The notes under the pieces: generated by a model
Seen by the model: the letters and a program-made list of their open reading frames with translations, nothing else
What the model was told of the DNA's origin: nothing
Databases searched by the model: none
Assembly: GCA_003559585.1 (NCBI GenBank)
Contig: PWKX01000095.1
Location: 1 to 11,843 of the forward strand
Source of the DNA: Mollicutes bacterium
GTDB lineage: Bacteria; Bacillota_I; Bacilli_A; Izemoplasmatales; Izemoplasmataceae
Reading direction: 5' to 3'
DNA: 11,843 bases
Part shown: positions 1-6,478 of the stretch, one piece after another
Layout of the letters: each line of letters starts with the position of its first letter
Numbering within the stretch: position 1 is the first letter of the stretch
Translations under genes and position numbers: made by a program

Positions 1-789
1 CCTGATACGCAGGCTAGCAATAAAGGGCGGGCATTTGGGTATGTTTCTCGCTATGCGCATGGGCGTGATTACCATTTAGAGTTTGAATCAAGATTAAAAG
101 CTGTTCAAACTGCGTTAAACACCCACCGCATCAAATCGACCTATCAAGTAGACAAAGGGTTCATCGATGAACGCTTTGCGGCATTATTAGCTGGTCTAGG
201 GTATTTGGGGCATAACCAGTTTTTAATTCATCCGACTTATGGCACGCATTTATATTTAGGCATTCTATTGCTTGATGCGCCCTTATCAACCAGCCCATAT
301 CATAAAGATGATTGTGGTGATTGCACACGTTGTATTCAGGCGTGTCCTACAGATGCTTTAAGTCAAACAACATACCATGTTTCACGGTGTTTATCATATT
401 TATCACAAGCGAAAGCCGATATTGATTTGGCTTATTTGAAAAAGTTCAATTATTTGTTTGGCTGTGATATTTGTCAAGATGTGTGTCCTAAAAACGATGC
501 CATTAACCCAGTTAAGCGGGCTGTTTTTGAAAGTGATGACGCTGCGCAAATACATTTAGAAACATTGCTTAAGATGTCTAATAAAGCCATCATGAAAACG
601 TATAAAAACTATGCCTTTACATGGCGTGGTGCGACGGTGTTAAAACGCAATGCCTTGGCGCTGTTGATGAACCGTAACATGCAAACACACTTACCGCTAG
701 TTGAGATGGTTGCTAAAACCTATCAACACGTACCGTGGTTTTCTTTAAACGCAGAAAAAATTGTGACTGAAATGAGGAAAAAAGCATGA
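1..789 (+). CDS. queG: Epoxyqueuosine reductase QueG, 5'-truncated by window edge
   Basis: Frame 1 is open from the first base to a TGA at 787-789, giving 262 visible residues; the N-terminus lies outside the window. QueG is a cobalamin- and iron-sulfur-dependent cytosolic enzyme that reduces epoxyqueuosine to queuosine at tRNA position 34. Visible marks are the family motif SRYAHGRDYH (visible residues 16-25), the D51-K-G segment matching the conserved DxGP region with its catalytic Asp, GLGYLGHN (65-72), and two 4Fe-4S clusters: C105/C108/C111/C115, C130, and C155/C158/C162. After the ferredoxin part there is a SWRG-like segment (TWRGATVLKRN) and a short helical tail, so the C-terminal HEAT-like repeat region is shorter than in Bacillus subtilis QueG as I remember it. 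The usual GKN after GxGxx reads GHN here. It overlaps trmL by ATGA. The family call is secure. Confidence 0.95.
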   Translation, partial: PDTQASNKGRAFGYVSRYAHGRDYHLEFESRLKAVQTALNTHRIKSTYQVDKGFIDERFAALLAGLGYLGHNQFLIHPTYGTHLYLGILLLDAPLSTSPYHKDDCGDCTRCIQACPTDALSQTTYHVSRCLSYLSQAKADIDLAYLKKFNYLFGCDICQDVCPKNDAINPVKRAVFESDDAAQIHLETLLKMSNKAIMKTYKNYAFTWRGATVLKRNALALLMNRNMQTHLPLVEMVAKTYQHVPWFSLNAEKIVTEMRKKA

Positions 790-1301
790 ATCATATTGTT
801 TTATATGAACCTGAGATCCCACAAAATGCAGGCAATATCATTAGAACCGCGATTGCCAACCAAATGACGGTTCATTTTATTAGACCCTTAGGGTTCCATT
901 TAAAGGGCAAAGATGTGATTAGAAGTGCGGTCAATTATTTAGACCAACTTGATTATTATATCCATGATACGTTTGATGATTTTTTAAAAACGGTTGACGG
1001 AGAGATGTTTTTCATTACCCGTTACGGGGATAAAAGACCCGATCAAATCGCTGTGGGTGATGATGGTAAACATTATTATTTCATCTTTGGTAGTGAATCA
1101 AGTGGCATCCCTAAACAGATTTTAAGCCAACACTTAGAACGTTGCATTAGAATTCCCATGCATCCAACGATGCGTAGTTTGAATTTAAGTAACAGTGTGG
1201 CGATTGTGGCTTATGAAGTGATGCGCCAACAAAACTTTAAAAACCTCAGCGATGTCGAACCAGACAATCAAAAAGGGAAAGACTACTTAAAGCAACCATA
1301 A
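786..1301 (+). CDS. trmL: tRNA (cytidine/uridine(34)-2'-O)-methyltransferase TrmL (SPOUT family)
   Basis: This 171-residue cytosolic protein has the length and motifs of TrmL/YibK, the minimal SPOUT (trefoil-knot) methyltransferase. That enzyme uses S-adenosylmethionine to methylate the ribose 2'-OH of the wobble nucleotide, known in tRNA-Leu isoacceptors. Motif 1 is PQNAGNIIRTA (residues 12-22), motif 2 is FGSESSGIP (101-109), and motif 3 is IPMHPTMRSLNLSNSVAI (about 123-140), which together form the cofactor-binding knot. It has no N-terminal RNA-binding extension, unlike TrmH. The ATG at 786 overlaps the queG stop as ATGA, with GAGG at 774-777 inside queG, so translational coupling is likely. 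Both genes modify tRNA position 34. Alternative SPOUT specificities cannot be excluded from sequence alone, but the size and motif spacing favour TrmL. Confidence 0.93.
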   Translation: MNHIVLYEPEIPQNAGNIIRTAIANQMTVHFIRPLGFHLKGKDVIRSAVNYLDQLDYYIHDTFDDFLKTVDGEMFFITRYGDKRPDQIAVGDDGKHYYFIFGSESSGIPKQILSQHLERCIRIPMHPTMRSLNLSNSVAIVAYEVMRQQNFKNLSDVEPDNQKGKDYLKQP

Positions 1302-1302
1302 G

Positions 1303-1315
1303 TATGTTATAATAC
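1303..1315 (+). promoter_or_regulatory. Extended -10 promoter for the DUF402 phosphatase gene
   Basis: The sequence TATGTTATAATAC contains a perfect TATAAT (1308-1313) preceded by TG one base upstream (1305-1306), an ideal extended -10. No good -35 is seen at 17 bp spacing, which extended -10 promoters tolerate. Transcription would start near 1320, leaving a leader of only about 11 nt before the ATG at 1331. Nearly the same 13-mer (12 of 13 bases) precedes the gene at 11164. Confidence 0.7.
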
Positions 1316-1319
1316 CGAA

Positions 1320-1329
1320 GGGATGTGAT
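1320..1329 (+). promoter_or_regulatory. Extended Shine-Dalgarno that decides the start of the DUF402 gene
   Basis: GGGATGTGAT resembles the extended anti-16S pairing GGAGGTGAT, with one mismatch over GGATGTGAT (1321-1329). It places the ribosome on the ATG at 1331 or the adjacent ATG at 1334. The GTG at 1325 lies inside this site, so it cannot serve as the start. Confidence 0.6.
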
Positions 1330-1330
1330 T

Positions 1331-1873
1331 ATGATGAAACAACCCGGTGAAAAAATCGTGGTTCAAAGCTATAAACATGATGAAACGCTGCATAGGATTT
1401 GGGCCAATGCGCATGTTGTCAAACACACACCTTCAGTGATGATTGTGGCCAATAAACGCACAAAAGTCATTGAATCAAACGGACGGTTTTGGTTTACCAA
1501 AGAACCATCGGTGACATGGTTTTTCAAAGACCAATGGTTTAACATCATCGGTATTTTAAGACCAACAGGTATTTTTTATTATTGTAATATTGCCTCACCG
1601 TTTGTTTTAGATGAAGAAGCGTTAAAATACATTGATTATGATTTAGATGTGAAGGTAAGACCTGATCATAGTTATAAGGTGTTAGACCGTGGTGAATACA
1701 ACAAACACAAACAAAAAATGGCATATTCTAAACCACTAAAAGCCATACTTGAGCGTGAACTGCAAACGATTAAATCGTGGATTGAACATAAAGAAGGACC
1801 ATTTGATCATGATTATGTGCTGAGTCTTTATGATGTCTTTAAAAGTTTAACTCAGCAAAACACTTCTAAATAA
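1331..1873 (+). CDS. Nucleoside tri-/diphosphate phosphatase, Ntdp family (DUF402, YgaC-like)
   Basis: This 180-residue cytosolic protein closely matches the DUF402 family typified by B. subtilis YgaC and S. aureus Sa1684. Characterised members are Mg-dependent enzymes that hydrolyse nucleoside tri- and diphosphates. Shared stretches include VQSYKHDETLHRIW near the N-terminus (with the conserved Arg), YYCNIASPF mid-protein, and EALKYIDYDLDVKV followed by DRGEY. The Asn, Asp and Glu residues of the latter blocks match the family's metal-binding positions. Length is normal. ATG 1331 (or 1334) is preferred because GTG 1325 falls within the ribosome site. It has its own extended -10 promoter just after trmL and a terminator hairpin whose loop contains the TAA stop, so it is probably monocistronic, with possible read-through from trmL. 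The family is sure; the physiological substrate is not. Confidence 0.9.
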   Translation: MMKQPGEKIVVQSYKHDETLHRIWANAHVVKHTPSVMIVANKRTKVIESNGRFWFTKEPSVTWFFKDQWFNIIGILRPTGIFYYCNIASPFVLDEEALKYIDYDLDVKVRPDHSYKVLDRGEYNKHKQKMAYSKPLKAILERELQTIKSWIEHKEGPFDHDYVLSLYDVFKSLTQQNTSK

Positions 1874-1889
1874 CAGGAGTGTTTTTTTT
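1857..1889 (+). terminator. Intrinsic terminator after the DUF402 gene
   Basis: AACACTTCT (1859-1867) pairs with AGGAGTGTT (1875-1883), with one T-G wobble. The stem extends by two A-T pairs to AAAA at 1857-1860, the loop AAATAAC is 7 nt, and an uninterrupted run of eight T occupies 1882-1889. The gene's stop codon (1871-1873) sits in the loop, so the hairpin starts inside the coding sequence. Confidence 0.88.
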
Positions 1890-1925
1890 ATCACACGCTG
1901 TTATTTATAAAATATATGATTTAGT

Positions 1926-1954
1926 TTGACTTATCGATCGATCGTTTTTATACT
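1926..1954 (+). promoter_or_regulatory. Sigma-A-type promoter of the iron ABC transporter operon
   Basis: TTGACT (1926-1931) and TATACT (1949-1954) are separated by exactly 17 bp, each one mismatch from consensus. The AT-rich stretch at 1904-1923 could act as an UP element. Transcription would start near 1961, giving a leader of about 31 nt to the ATG at 1992. The spacer carries the palindrome described separately. Confidence 0.82.
1933..1944. promoter_or_regulatory. (ATCG)x3 repeat with 10-bp palindrome inside the promoter spacer
   Basis: Three tandem ATCG units give the self-complementary CGATCGATCG (1935-1944). It lies between the -35 and -10 boxes of the transporter promoter, a classic repressor position. 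It does not look like a Fur box, and no regulator can be assigned. A chance short repeat remains possible. Confidence 0.35.
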
Positions 1955-1991
1955 GTTGACGCATGAGAAAAATAACAAGAGGAGAATCACA

Positions 1992-3026
1992 ATGAGAAAG
2001 AGCTTAATTTTTCTTTTAGTGTTCAGTGTGATGCTTGTGCTGGCAGGTTGCCAACTGGGGACATCATCCAGTGACAGAAGCATCACAGTGTATTCTGAGA
2101 GACATTATGATACTGATCAATATTTGTTTGATTTGTTTGAACAAGAAACCGGCATTGAAGTTCGGGTGATTGACGGCAACGCCGATCAATTGATTAACCG
2201 TTTAGACAATGAAGGGGAAGATACAGAAGCCGATGTGTTAATCATCGCTGATGCTGGTCGTTTGCACCGTGCTAAATCGATGGATCTTTTACAACCGGTA
2301 CATAGCGATGTGTTGTTTAACAACATCCCAGCAAATTACCGTGATGAAGATAACATGTGGTTTGGGTTAACGAAGCGGGCTCGGGTACTTGTTTATCATC
2401 CTGACCGGGTTGACCCCTCAGAATTATCAACATACGAAGCTTTAACAGAACCTCAGTTTAAAGGGCGTGTTGTGACAAGAACCAGTACCAACATTTATAA
2501 CCAAAGCTTGATGGCTTCATTGATTGAAATCATGGGAGAAACAGAGGCCAAAGCATTTGCGGCTGGTTTAACGGCTAATTTTGCGCGGACACCAGCGGGC
2601 AATGACCGTGATCAAGCGAAATATGTGGTTGAAGGTGGCGCAGATATTGCGATCATGAACACCTATTATATTGGTCGTATGATGAACTCAAGCGATCGGT
2701 TTGAACAAGAAGTGGCCAATACTGTTAAAGTCTTTTTCCCTAATCAAAACACCTCAGGGACTCATGTGAATGTCAGCGCTGCAGGCGTAACAAAGCATGC
2801 GAATCATAGTGAGGATGCGATTAAGTTTATTGAGTTTTTATCATCTGAAACCGCACAATCAAAGTTTGCATCCGCAAACTATGAATACCCAGTTCACGTA
2901 AATGTCGAAATTGATGACTTGTTGGCGTCCTGGGGTGATTTCACTGCGCAGTCTATCCCCTTAAGTGTGCTCGGTGAACATTCTTATCGCGCCGCTGTTA
3001 TCATGGATGAGGTTGGATGGGAGTAG
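1992..3026 (+). CDS. Ferric iron ABC transporter, substrate-binding lipoprotein (FutA/FbpA-like)
   Basis: This 344-residue protein begins with a lipoprotein signal: charged MRKS, a hydrophobic stretch, and lipobox LAGC with the acylated Cys at residue 20. It should be anchored to the outer face of the membrane. The mature part matches periplasmic-binding proteins of the FutA/FbpA type: VYSERHYDTDQ (33-43), TRTSTNIYNQSL (162-173) and MNTYYIGRMM (222-231). In FutA-like proteins the tyrosines at these places coordinate Fe(III); here they are Y39, Y169, Y225 and Y226, with H38 adjacent. That is the main reason for calling iron rather than thiamine, phosphonate or polyamine. ATG 1992 is chosen over an in-frame TTG at 1926 because AGAGGAGA (1978-1985) is well spaced and the TTG is part of the -35 box. 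The permease follows after 6 bases. Confidence 0.9.
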   Translation: MRKSLIFLLVFSVMLVLAGCQLGTSSSDRSITVYSERHYDTDQYLFDLFEQETGIEVRVIDGNADQLINRLDNEGEDTEADVLIIADAGRLHRAKSMDLLQPVHSDVLFNNIPANYRDEDNMWFGLTKRARVLVYHPDRVDPSELSTYEALTEPQFKGRVVTRTSTNIYNQSLMASLIEIMGETEAKAFAAGLTANFARTPAGNDRDQAKYVVEGGADIAIMNTYYIGRMMNSSDRFEQEVANTVKVFFPNQNTSGTHVNVSAAGVTKHANHSEDAIKFIEFLSSETAQSKFASANYEYPVHVNVEIDDLLASWGDFTAQSIPLSVLGEHSYRAAVIMDEVGWE

Positions 3027-3032
3027 ATTGTT

Positions 3033-4676
3033 ATGCGCTGGCGCCGATTAAAACACCACGTTAACCTGTTTAGCCTCATCAGTGTCATAACAGGGTTATT
3101 GATTGTGGTGCCGATGTTAAATATCTTGTTTGAGATTATGAACCCAGGCAATGAAACCTGGCTTCATATTCGAGAGCATTTACTGATGGGTTATGTGATC
3201 AATACATTGATTTTAATCGGCCTCGTTGCCGTTTTTTCTGCTTTGATTGGTTTTTTAAGTGCGTATGTTGTGACGCGGTTTGAGTTTAAAGGTAGAGCCC
3301 TGTTAAGTTGGATGTTGATTTTACCTTTAGCCATTCCCTCATACATCGCTGCATATGTGTATGCGGATATGTTATCGTATACTGGGACGTTTTCTCGGGC
3401 GTTAAGATCACTGCATGTGTCGCACGATTTTAACATCATGAGTATGTCAGGTGCGGTGTTTATTTTTGTGATGACGCTTTATCCTTATGTGTATATGATG
3501 GTTAGAAGTGCGCTTTCTAAACAAAGTGCAGCGTTTATTGAAAATGCGCGTTTGCTTGGGGCTGGTAAGTTTCGGCAGTTTTTCCAAGTGGTTTTGCCTT
3601 TGGTGCGCCCAGCCTTAGTCGCTGGGACCTTGTTGGTTGTTTTAGAAACCTTGAATGACTATGGCGTTGTTGCTTATTTTAACGTTCGTGTGTTTTCCTT
3701 TGCCATCTTTGATGCTTGGGAACGCTTAGGGGATGTTGGGGCGGCGATTCGTTTAAGTGCGGTTTTAATGGTGATTGTGTTTGTGGTGATTTTCTTAGAA
3801 CGTTTTTTAAGGGGACGCCGCCGTTATCATTTACATGTAAAAGGCAGACCCATACAAAGAAAAACATTGAAGGGCATCAACCGTTTTATCCTACCAGGCG
3901 CTTTGTGGTTGATGATGTTGTTGGGGTTTTTCATCCCGTTATTTCAGTTGCTTTATTACGCCCGTCTAACCTACCGGACTGTTTTAAATATCTCATTTGT
4001 TTACCTGACCATTAACACCTTAAGCTTAGCCATTACTGCCACGTTGATTATCATCGCTTTAGCGACCATATTAGCCAACTTTAACCGCGGCAATCAAACC
4101 GCGTTTAAAAAATCATTATTAAAAATCACCAACCTAGGTTACGCGATTCCTGGTGCTGTGATTGCGATTGCTGTGCTTGTTTTTTTCATCGACATCGACC
4201 ACCGTCTTTATCCGTTATACCGTTTGTTTAATGAAAACACCGCCCGTTTGGTGTTGACCTCAACGTTATCAATGTTGGTTTTTGCCTATGTCTTACGGTT
4301 TATGGCAATCGGTTATAACGCCATTGAAGCGGCTTATGATAAAGTTGGTGAGAAGTTCACTGAAGCTTCTTACAGTTTAGGTCACTCCAAACTCTCAACC
4401 CTGTTTAGAATTGATGTACCATTAATTAAAGGGGGTTTGATTAGCGCCGCGATCATTGTGTTTATCGATGTGATTAAGGAACTGCCCTTAACCTTGATTT
4501 TAAGACCAACCAATTATGATACCTTAGCGACCCAAGTGTTTAGGTATGCCAGAGAAGAGATGCTGCAAGAAACCGCTGTGCCCTCTCTTATGATTATTTT
4601 AATTGCCACGCTATTAATATACGGATTAACCCATCAAAAGAAAAAGGATGTGAGATTTCATGTACGTCGTGATTGA
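3033..4676 (+). CDS. Ferric iron ABC transporter permease, two fused transmembrane domains (FbpB-like)
   Basis: This 547-residue integral membrane protein consists of two tandem MetI-type permease halves, as in FbpB/SfuB, so one polypeptide supplies both transmembrane subunits. I see about twelve hydrophobic segments. Each half has an EAA loop for contact with the ATPase: ENARLLGAGKFRQFFQVVLP (170-189) in the first half and EASYSLGHSKLSTLFRIDVP (444-463) in the second. ETLNDYG (205-211) and VIKELPLTLILRP in the second half are typical of iron(III) permeases. A basic linker around residues 256-280 joins the halves. GGGAG at 3019-3023, inside the end of the upstream gene, is 9 nt from the ATG. 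The 3' end overlaps the ATPase gene by 17 bases. Related thiamine permeases (ThiP) share the architecture, but the binding protein favours iron. Confidence 0.9.
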   Translation: MRWRRLKHHVNLFSLISVITGLLIVVPMLNILFEIMNPGNETWLHIREHLLMGYVINTLILIGLVAVFSALIGFLSAYVVTRFEFKGRALLSWMLILPLAIPSYIAAYVYADMLSYTGTFSRALRSLHVSHDFNIMSMSGAVFIFVMTLYPYVYMMVRSALSKQSAAFIENARLLGAGKFRQFFQVVLPLVRPALVAGTLLVVLETLNDYGVVAYFNVRVFSFAIFDAWERLGDVGAAIRLSAVLMVIVFVVIFLERFLRGRRRYHLHVKGRPIQRKTLKGINRFILPGALWLMMLLGFFIPLFQLLYYARLTYRTVLNISFVYLTINTLSLAITATLIIIALATILANFNRGNQTAFKKSLLKITNLGYAIPGAVIAIAVLVFFIDIDHRLYPLYRLFNENTARLVLTSTLSMLVFAYVLRFMAIGYNAIEAAYDKVGEKFTEASYSLGHSKLSTLFRIDVPLIKGGLISAAIIVFIDVIKELPLTLILRPTNYDTLATQVFRYAREEMLQETAVPSLMIILIATLLIYGLTHQKKKDVRFHVRRD

Positions 4677-5337
4677 AGGTTTAGATTTTAGTTATATGCC
4701 GAAAGAACCGGTTTTAAATGATGTGTCTTTTTCAATGGAAGAAGGCGAAATTGTGGCGATATTGGGTTCGAGTGGGAGTGGGAAAAGTACGCTACTTAGA
4801 TTGCTAAGTGGTTTAGAAATTCCATCACAAGGCCACATCGAAATCAATGAACGCACACTATGTTCGGCGACGAGCTTTGTTGAATGTGAAGACCGCAGTG
4901 TCGGCATGGTTTTTCAAGACTATGCGCTTTTTCCGCATATGAGTGTTGAGAAAAACATCGCTTTTGGACTTAAAAAAGTTCATAAGTCATTAAGACCTAA
5001 GCGCATCACTGAAATGCTTGAGCTTGTGAATATGACCGAAAAACGTCACAGCTATCCCCACGAACTCTCTGGCGGACAGCAACAACGCATCGCTTTAGCT
5101 AGAGCCTTAGCCCCTTCACCAAGCATTTTATTGTTAGATGAACCTTTTTCTAATTTAGATGCTGATTTAAAACTAAAAATCAGACAAGAATTAAGGGCCA
5201 TTATGAAATTGACCAATATGACCGCAATCTTTGTCACCCATGATTATGATGATGCCAAGGATATCGCAGACCGTATTGTTTATCTTGAACAAGGGCACAT
5301 CGTTCACGAAGAGCAGATGAACCCAGAGCGAAAGTAA
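4660..5337 (+). CDS. Ferric iron ABC transporter, ATP-binding protein (short form)
   Basis: This 225-residue ABC ATPase powers the upstream permease from the cytosolic side. Walker A is GSSGSGKS (36-43), the Q-loop is VFQDYALFPHMSV (Q86), the signature is LSGGQQQ (136-142), Walker B is ILLLDE (156-161), the D-loop is SNLD (164-167) and the switch His is H194 in FVTHD. All catalytic positions are intact. The protein stops soon after the nucleotide-binding domain. FbpC/PotA-type ATPases are usually about 340-360 residues with a C-terminal regulatory/TOBE region, which is absent here. The start overlaps the permease by 17 bases and uses AAGGATGTGA (4644-4653), resembling the site of the DUF402 gene. 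It is the last gene of the unit; a terminator follows within 25 bases. Confidence 0.9.
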   Translation: MYVVIEGLDFSYMPKEPVLNDVSFSMEEGEIVAILGSSGSGKSTLLRLLSGLEIPSQGHIEINERTLCSATSFVECEDRSVGMVFQDYALFPHMSVEKNIAFGLKKVHKSLRPKRITEMLELVNMTEKRHSYPHELSGGQQQRIALARALAPSPSILLLDEPFSNLDADLKLKIRQELRAIMKLTNMTAIFVTHDYDDAKDIADRIVYLEQGHIVHEEQMNPERK

Positions 5338-5338
5338 A

Positions 5339-5349
5339 TTTTAGTAAAA
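5339..5349. promoter_or_regulatory. Candidate upstream operator (TTTTAGTAAAA) for the GalR-like regulator
   Basis: This 11-bp odd palindrome lies just after the ATPase stop codon. Extended by one base (5339-5350), it is an exact 12-bp inverted copy of the element at 5417-5428. The centres are 79 bp apart, with the terminator hairpin between them. A repressor binding both could loop the DNA, although 79 bp is close to a half-integral number of helical turns. Confidence 0.5.
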
Positions 5350-5359
5350 CTCAAAACGT

Positions 5360-5385
5360 AAGCATCGAGCGCTCGATGCTTTTTT
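5360..5385 (+). terminator. Intrinsic terminator of the iron transporter operon
   Basis: AAGCATCGAGC (5360-5370) is followed directly by its exact reverse complement (5371-5381), a 22-base perfect palindrome. Folded, this gives about 9 bp of stem and a GCGC tetraloop, followed by a run of six T (5380-5385). It separates the transporter unit from the galactose operon. Confidence 0.88.
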
Positions 5386-5411
5386 CATACTTAATAATTG
5401 TAGGGTTTATC

Positions 5412-5440
5412 TTGTGGTTTTACTAAAAAATAGCTAAACT
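5412..5440 (+). promoter_or_regulatory. Likely promoter of the galactose operon
   Basis: TTGTGG (5412-5417) and TAAACT (5435-5440) are 17 bp apart and form the best sigma-A-like pair in the gap before the regulator gene. Both hexamers are imperfect, consistent with a regulated promoter. The leader would be about 15 nt. An alternative pair, TTGTAG (5398-5403) with TACTAA (5421-5426), is weaker at the -10. Confidence 0.5.
5418..5428. promoter_or_regulatory. Candidate operator (TTTTACTAAAA) inside the gal promoter
   Basis: This odd palindrome lies wholly within the spacer of the proposed promoter, so a bound dimer would exclude RNA polymerase. It repeats, in inverted orientation, the element at 5339-5349. 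LacI/GalR-family regulators bind short AT-rich palindromes and commonly control their own operons. That this regulator binds here is inferred from position. Confidence 0.55.
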
Positions 5441-5461
5441 ATAGGTGGGGGAGGTGTTTTT

Positions 5462-6478
5462 ATGGCACGGTTAAAAGATATCGCTTTAAAAGCCAACGTA
5501 AGCATCACCACAGTCTCAAGGGTGTTAAACCGTGATGCGAGTTTACATGTACCTGAAACCACCAAGCAAGCGGTGTTAAAAGCGGCTGAAGCGTTAAACT
5601 ATCAACCAAAGCGCTCACGGATTAAAGCGCTTAAACATCAGCGTATTGTGGTGTTGATGTGGTTACCTGAGGAGACTTTAAACCGTCTACCACATTTCTT
5701 AGCGATCAAAGACGGCGTGATTGATGCGGCCCGTTTAGCGGGTGTAACGACCAAAGTCATCTATAAAAAGCAAGACGAACCATTGAATGCTTCAATGTTT
5801 GCATCTTGTGATGGTATCGTTGCGGTCGGTAAATTTTTACAAGCGGATATGCCTGTATTAAGCGGCGCGAATCAACCATTAGTTTTTGTGGATTCTAGCC
5901 CAAACCCTCACCGGTTTGAATCGGTGGTGATTGATTTTCGCATGGCCATTAAACAAATGTTCGATGTGATTAAAACAATGCCCAATCCAACCGGGTTTTT
6001 AGCTGCACAAGAGACATTTTATGGTAAAATCAATTATGGTGAGCGACGCAAACGTTTGATGATTGAACACTTAAAGCATCATCACCGTTATGATCCAAAG
6101 TTGGTGTTTACAGGTGCTTTTTCTAAAGCAGACGCTGAACACTTAACACGTGAGTTGTTAAAAAACCACGCGGTAAAAACCATTGTCTGTGGCAGTGATC
6201 TTATGGCCTTAGGAGTTTTAAAGGTTTTACGTGAACAAGGCTTAAGTGTCCCAAACGATATTCGGCTTATTGGTTTTTACGATGATATGGCCGCTCAGGC
6301 GAACCCATCGCTCACAAGCCTTCATGTTCCGAGTCAGTCGATGGGACAAGAAGCGTTTTATAGTTTAATGACGCAAGTGGTTAAACCGGATAAAATTCCT
6401 GTTAAAAAAATCATGCCAACAACCATGAAAAAAAGACAATCAACATCAGGAGGAACCAATGATGACGCATCAAAATGA
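5462..6478 (+). CDS. LacI/GalR-family transcriptional regulator of the gal operon
   Basis: This 338-residue cytosolic DNA-binding protein has the standard LacI layout. The N-terminal helix-turn-helix (MARLKDIALKANVSITTVSR, residues 1-20) is followed by a hinge helix near AEALNYQPK (42-50). The rest is a periplasmic-binding-protein-like sensor and dimerisation domain, including VCGSDLMALGVLKVLREQG and IRLIGFYDD in its C-terminal half. The N-terminus resembles gal operon repressors of lactic acid bacteria. It is first in the operon and overlaps galK, so it probably senses galactose or a pathway intermediate and represses its own operon through the TTTTA(G/C)TAAAA sites. The ATG is supported by GGAGG at 5450-5454 with 7 nt spacing. 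The effector is inferred from context only; activation instead of repression cannot be ruled out. Confidence 0.88.
   Translation: MARLKDIALKANVSITTVSRVLNRDASLHVPETTKQAVLKAAEALNYQPKRSRIKALKHQRIVVLMWLPEETLNRLPHFLAIKDGVIDAARLAGVTTKVIYKKQDEPLNASMFASCDGIVAVGKFLQADMPVLSGANQPLVFVDSSPNPHRFESVVIDFRMAIKQMFDVIKTMPNPTGFLAAQETFYGKINYGERRKRLMIEHLKHHHRYDPKLVFTGAFSKADAEHLTRELLKNHAVKTIVCGSDLMALGVLKVLREQGLSVPNDIRLIGFYDDMAAQANPSLTSLHVPSQSMGQEAFYSLMTQVVKPDKIPVKKIMPTTMKKRQSTSGGTNDDASK

Noticed and set aside
1325..1330. GTG at 1325 as the start of the DUF402 phosphatase gene
   Set aside because: The GTG is embedded in the ribosome-binding sequence GGATGTGAT; ATG 1331 or 1334 has proper spacing.
1926..1991. TTG at 1926 as start of the iron-binding lipoprotein
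   Set aside because: It forms the first bases of the promoter -35 box, so the mRNA would not contain it. It would also put 22 extra residues ahead of a normal lipoprotein signal.
3191..3867. Minus-strand open frames at 3191-3439 and 3679-3867
   Set aside because: Both are antisense to the permease coding sequence, lack promoters and ribosome sites, and have low-quality composition; they are shadows of the real gene.
3716..4015. A 99-residue plus-strand open frame inside the permease gene
   Set aside because: It lies out of frame within a gene with unambiguous permease motifs, has no ribosome site, and its composition resembles no known family.
4692..5237. Minus-strand open frames at 4692-4907 and 5052-5237
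   Set aside because: They are antisense to conserved ATPase motifs and have no supporting signals.
5360..5381. The 22-base perfect palindrome as a regulator operator
   Set aside because: It is followed by six T, sits just after a stop codon, and is better explained as a terminator hairpin; no second copy occurs near another promoter.
5386..5461. A riboswitch or attenuator ahead of the regulator gene
   Set aside because: The predicted leader is only about 15 nt, and the only strong hairpin upstream is the transporter terminator, which lies before the promoter.
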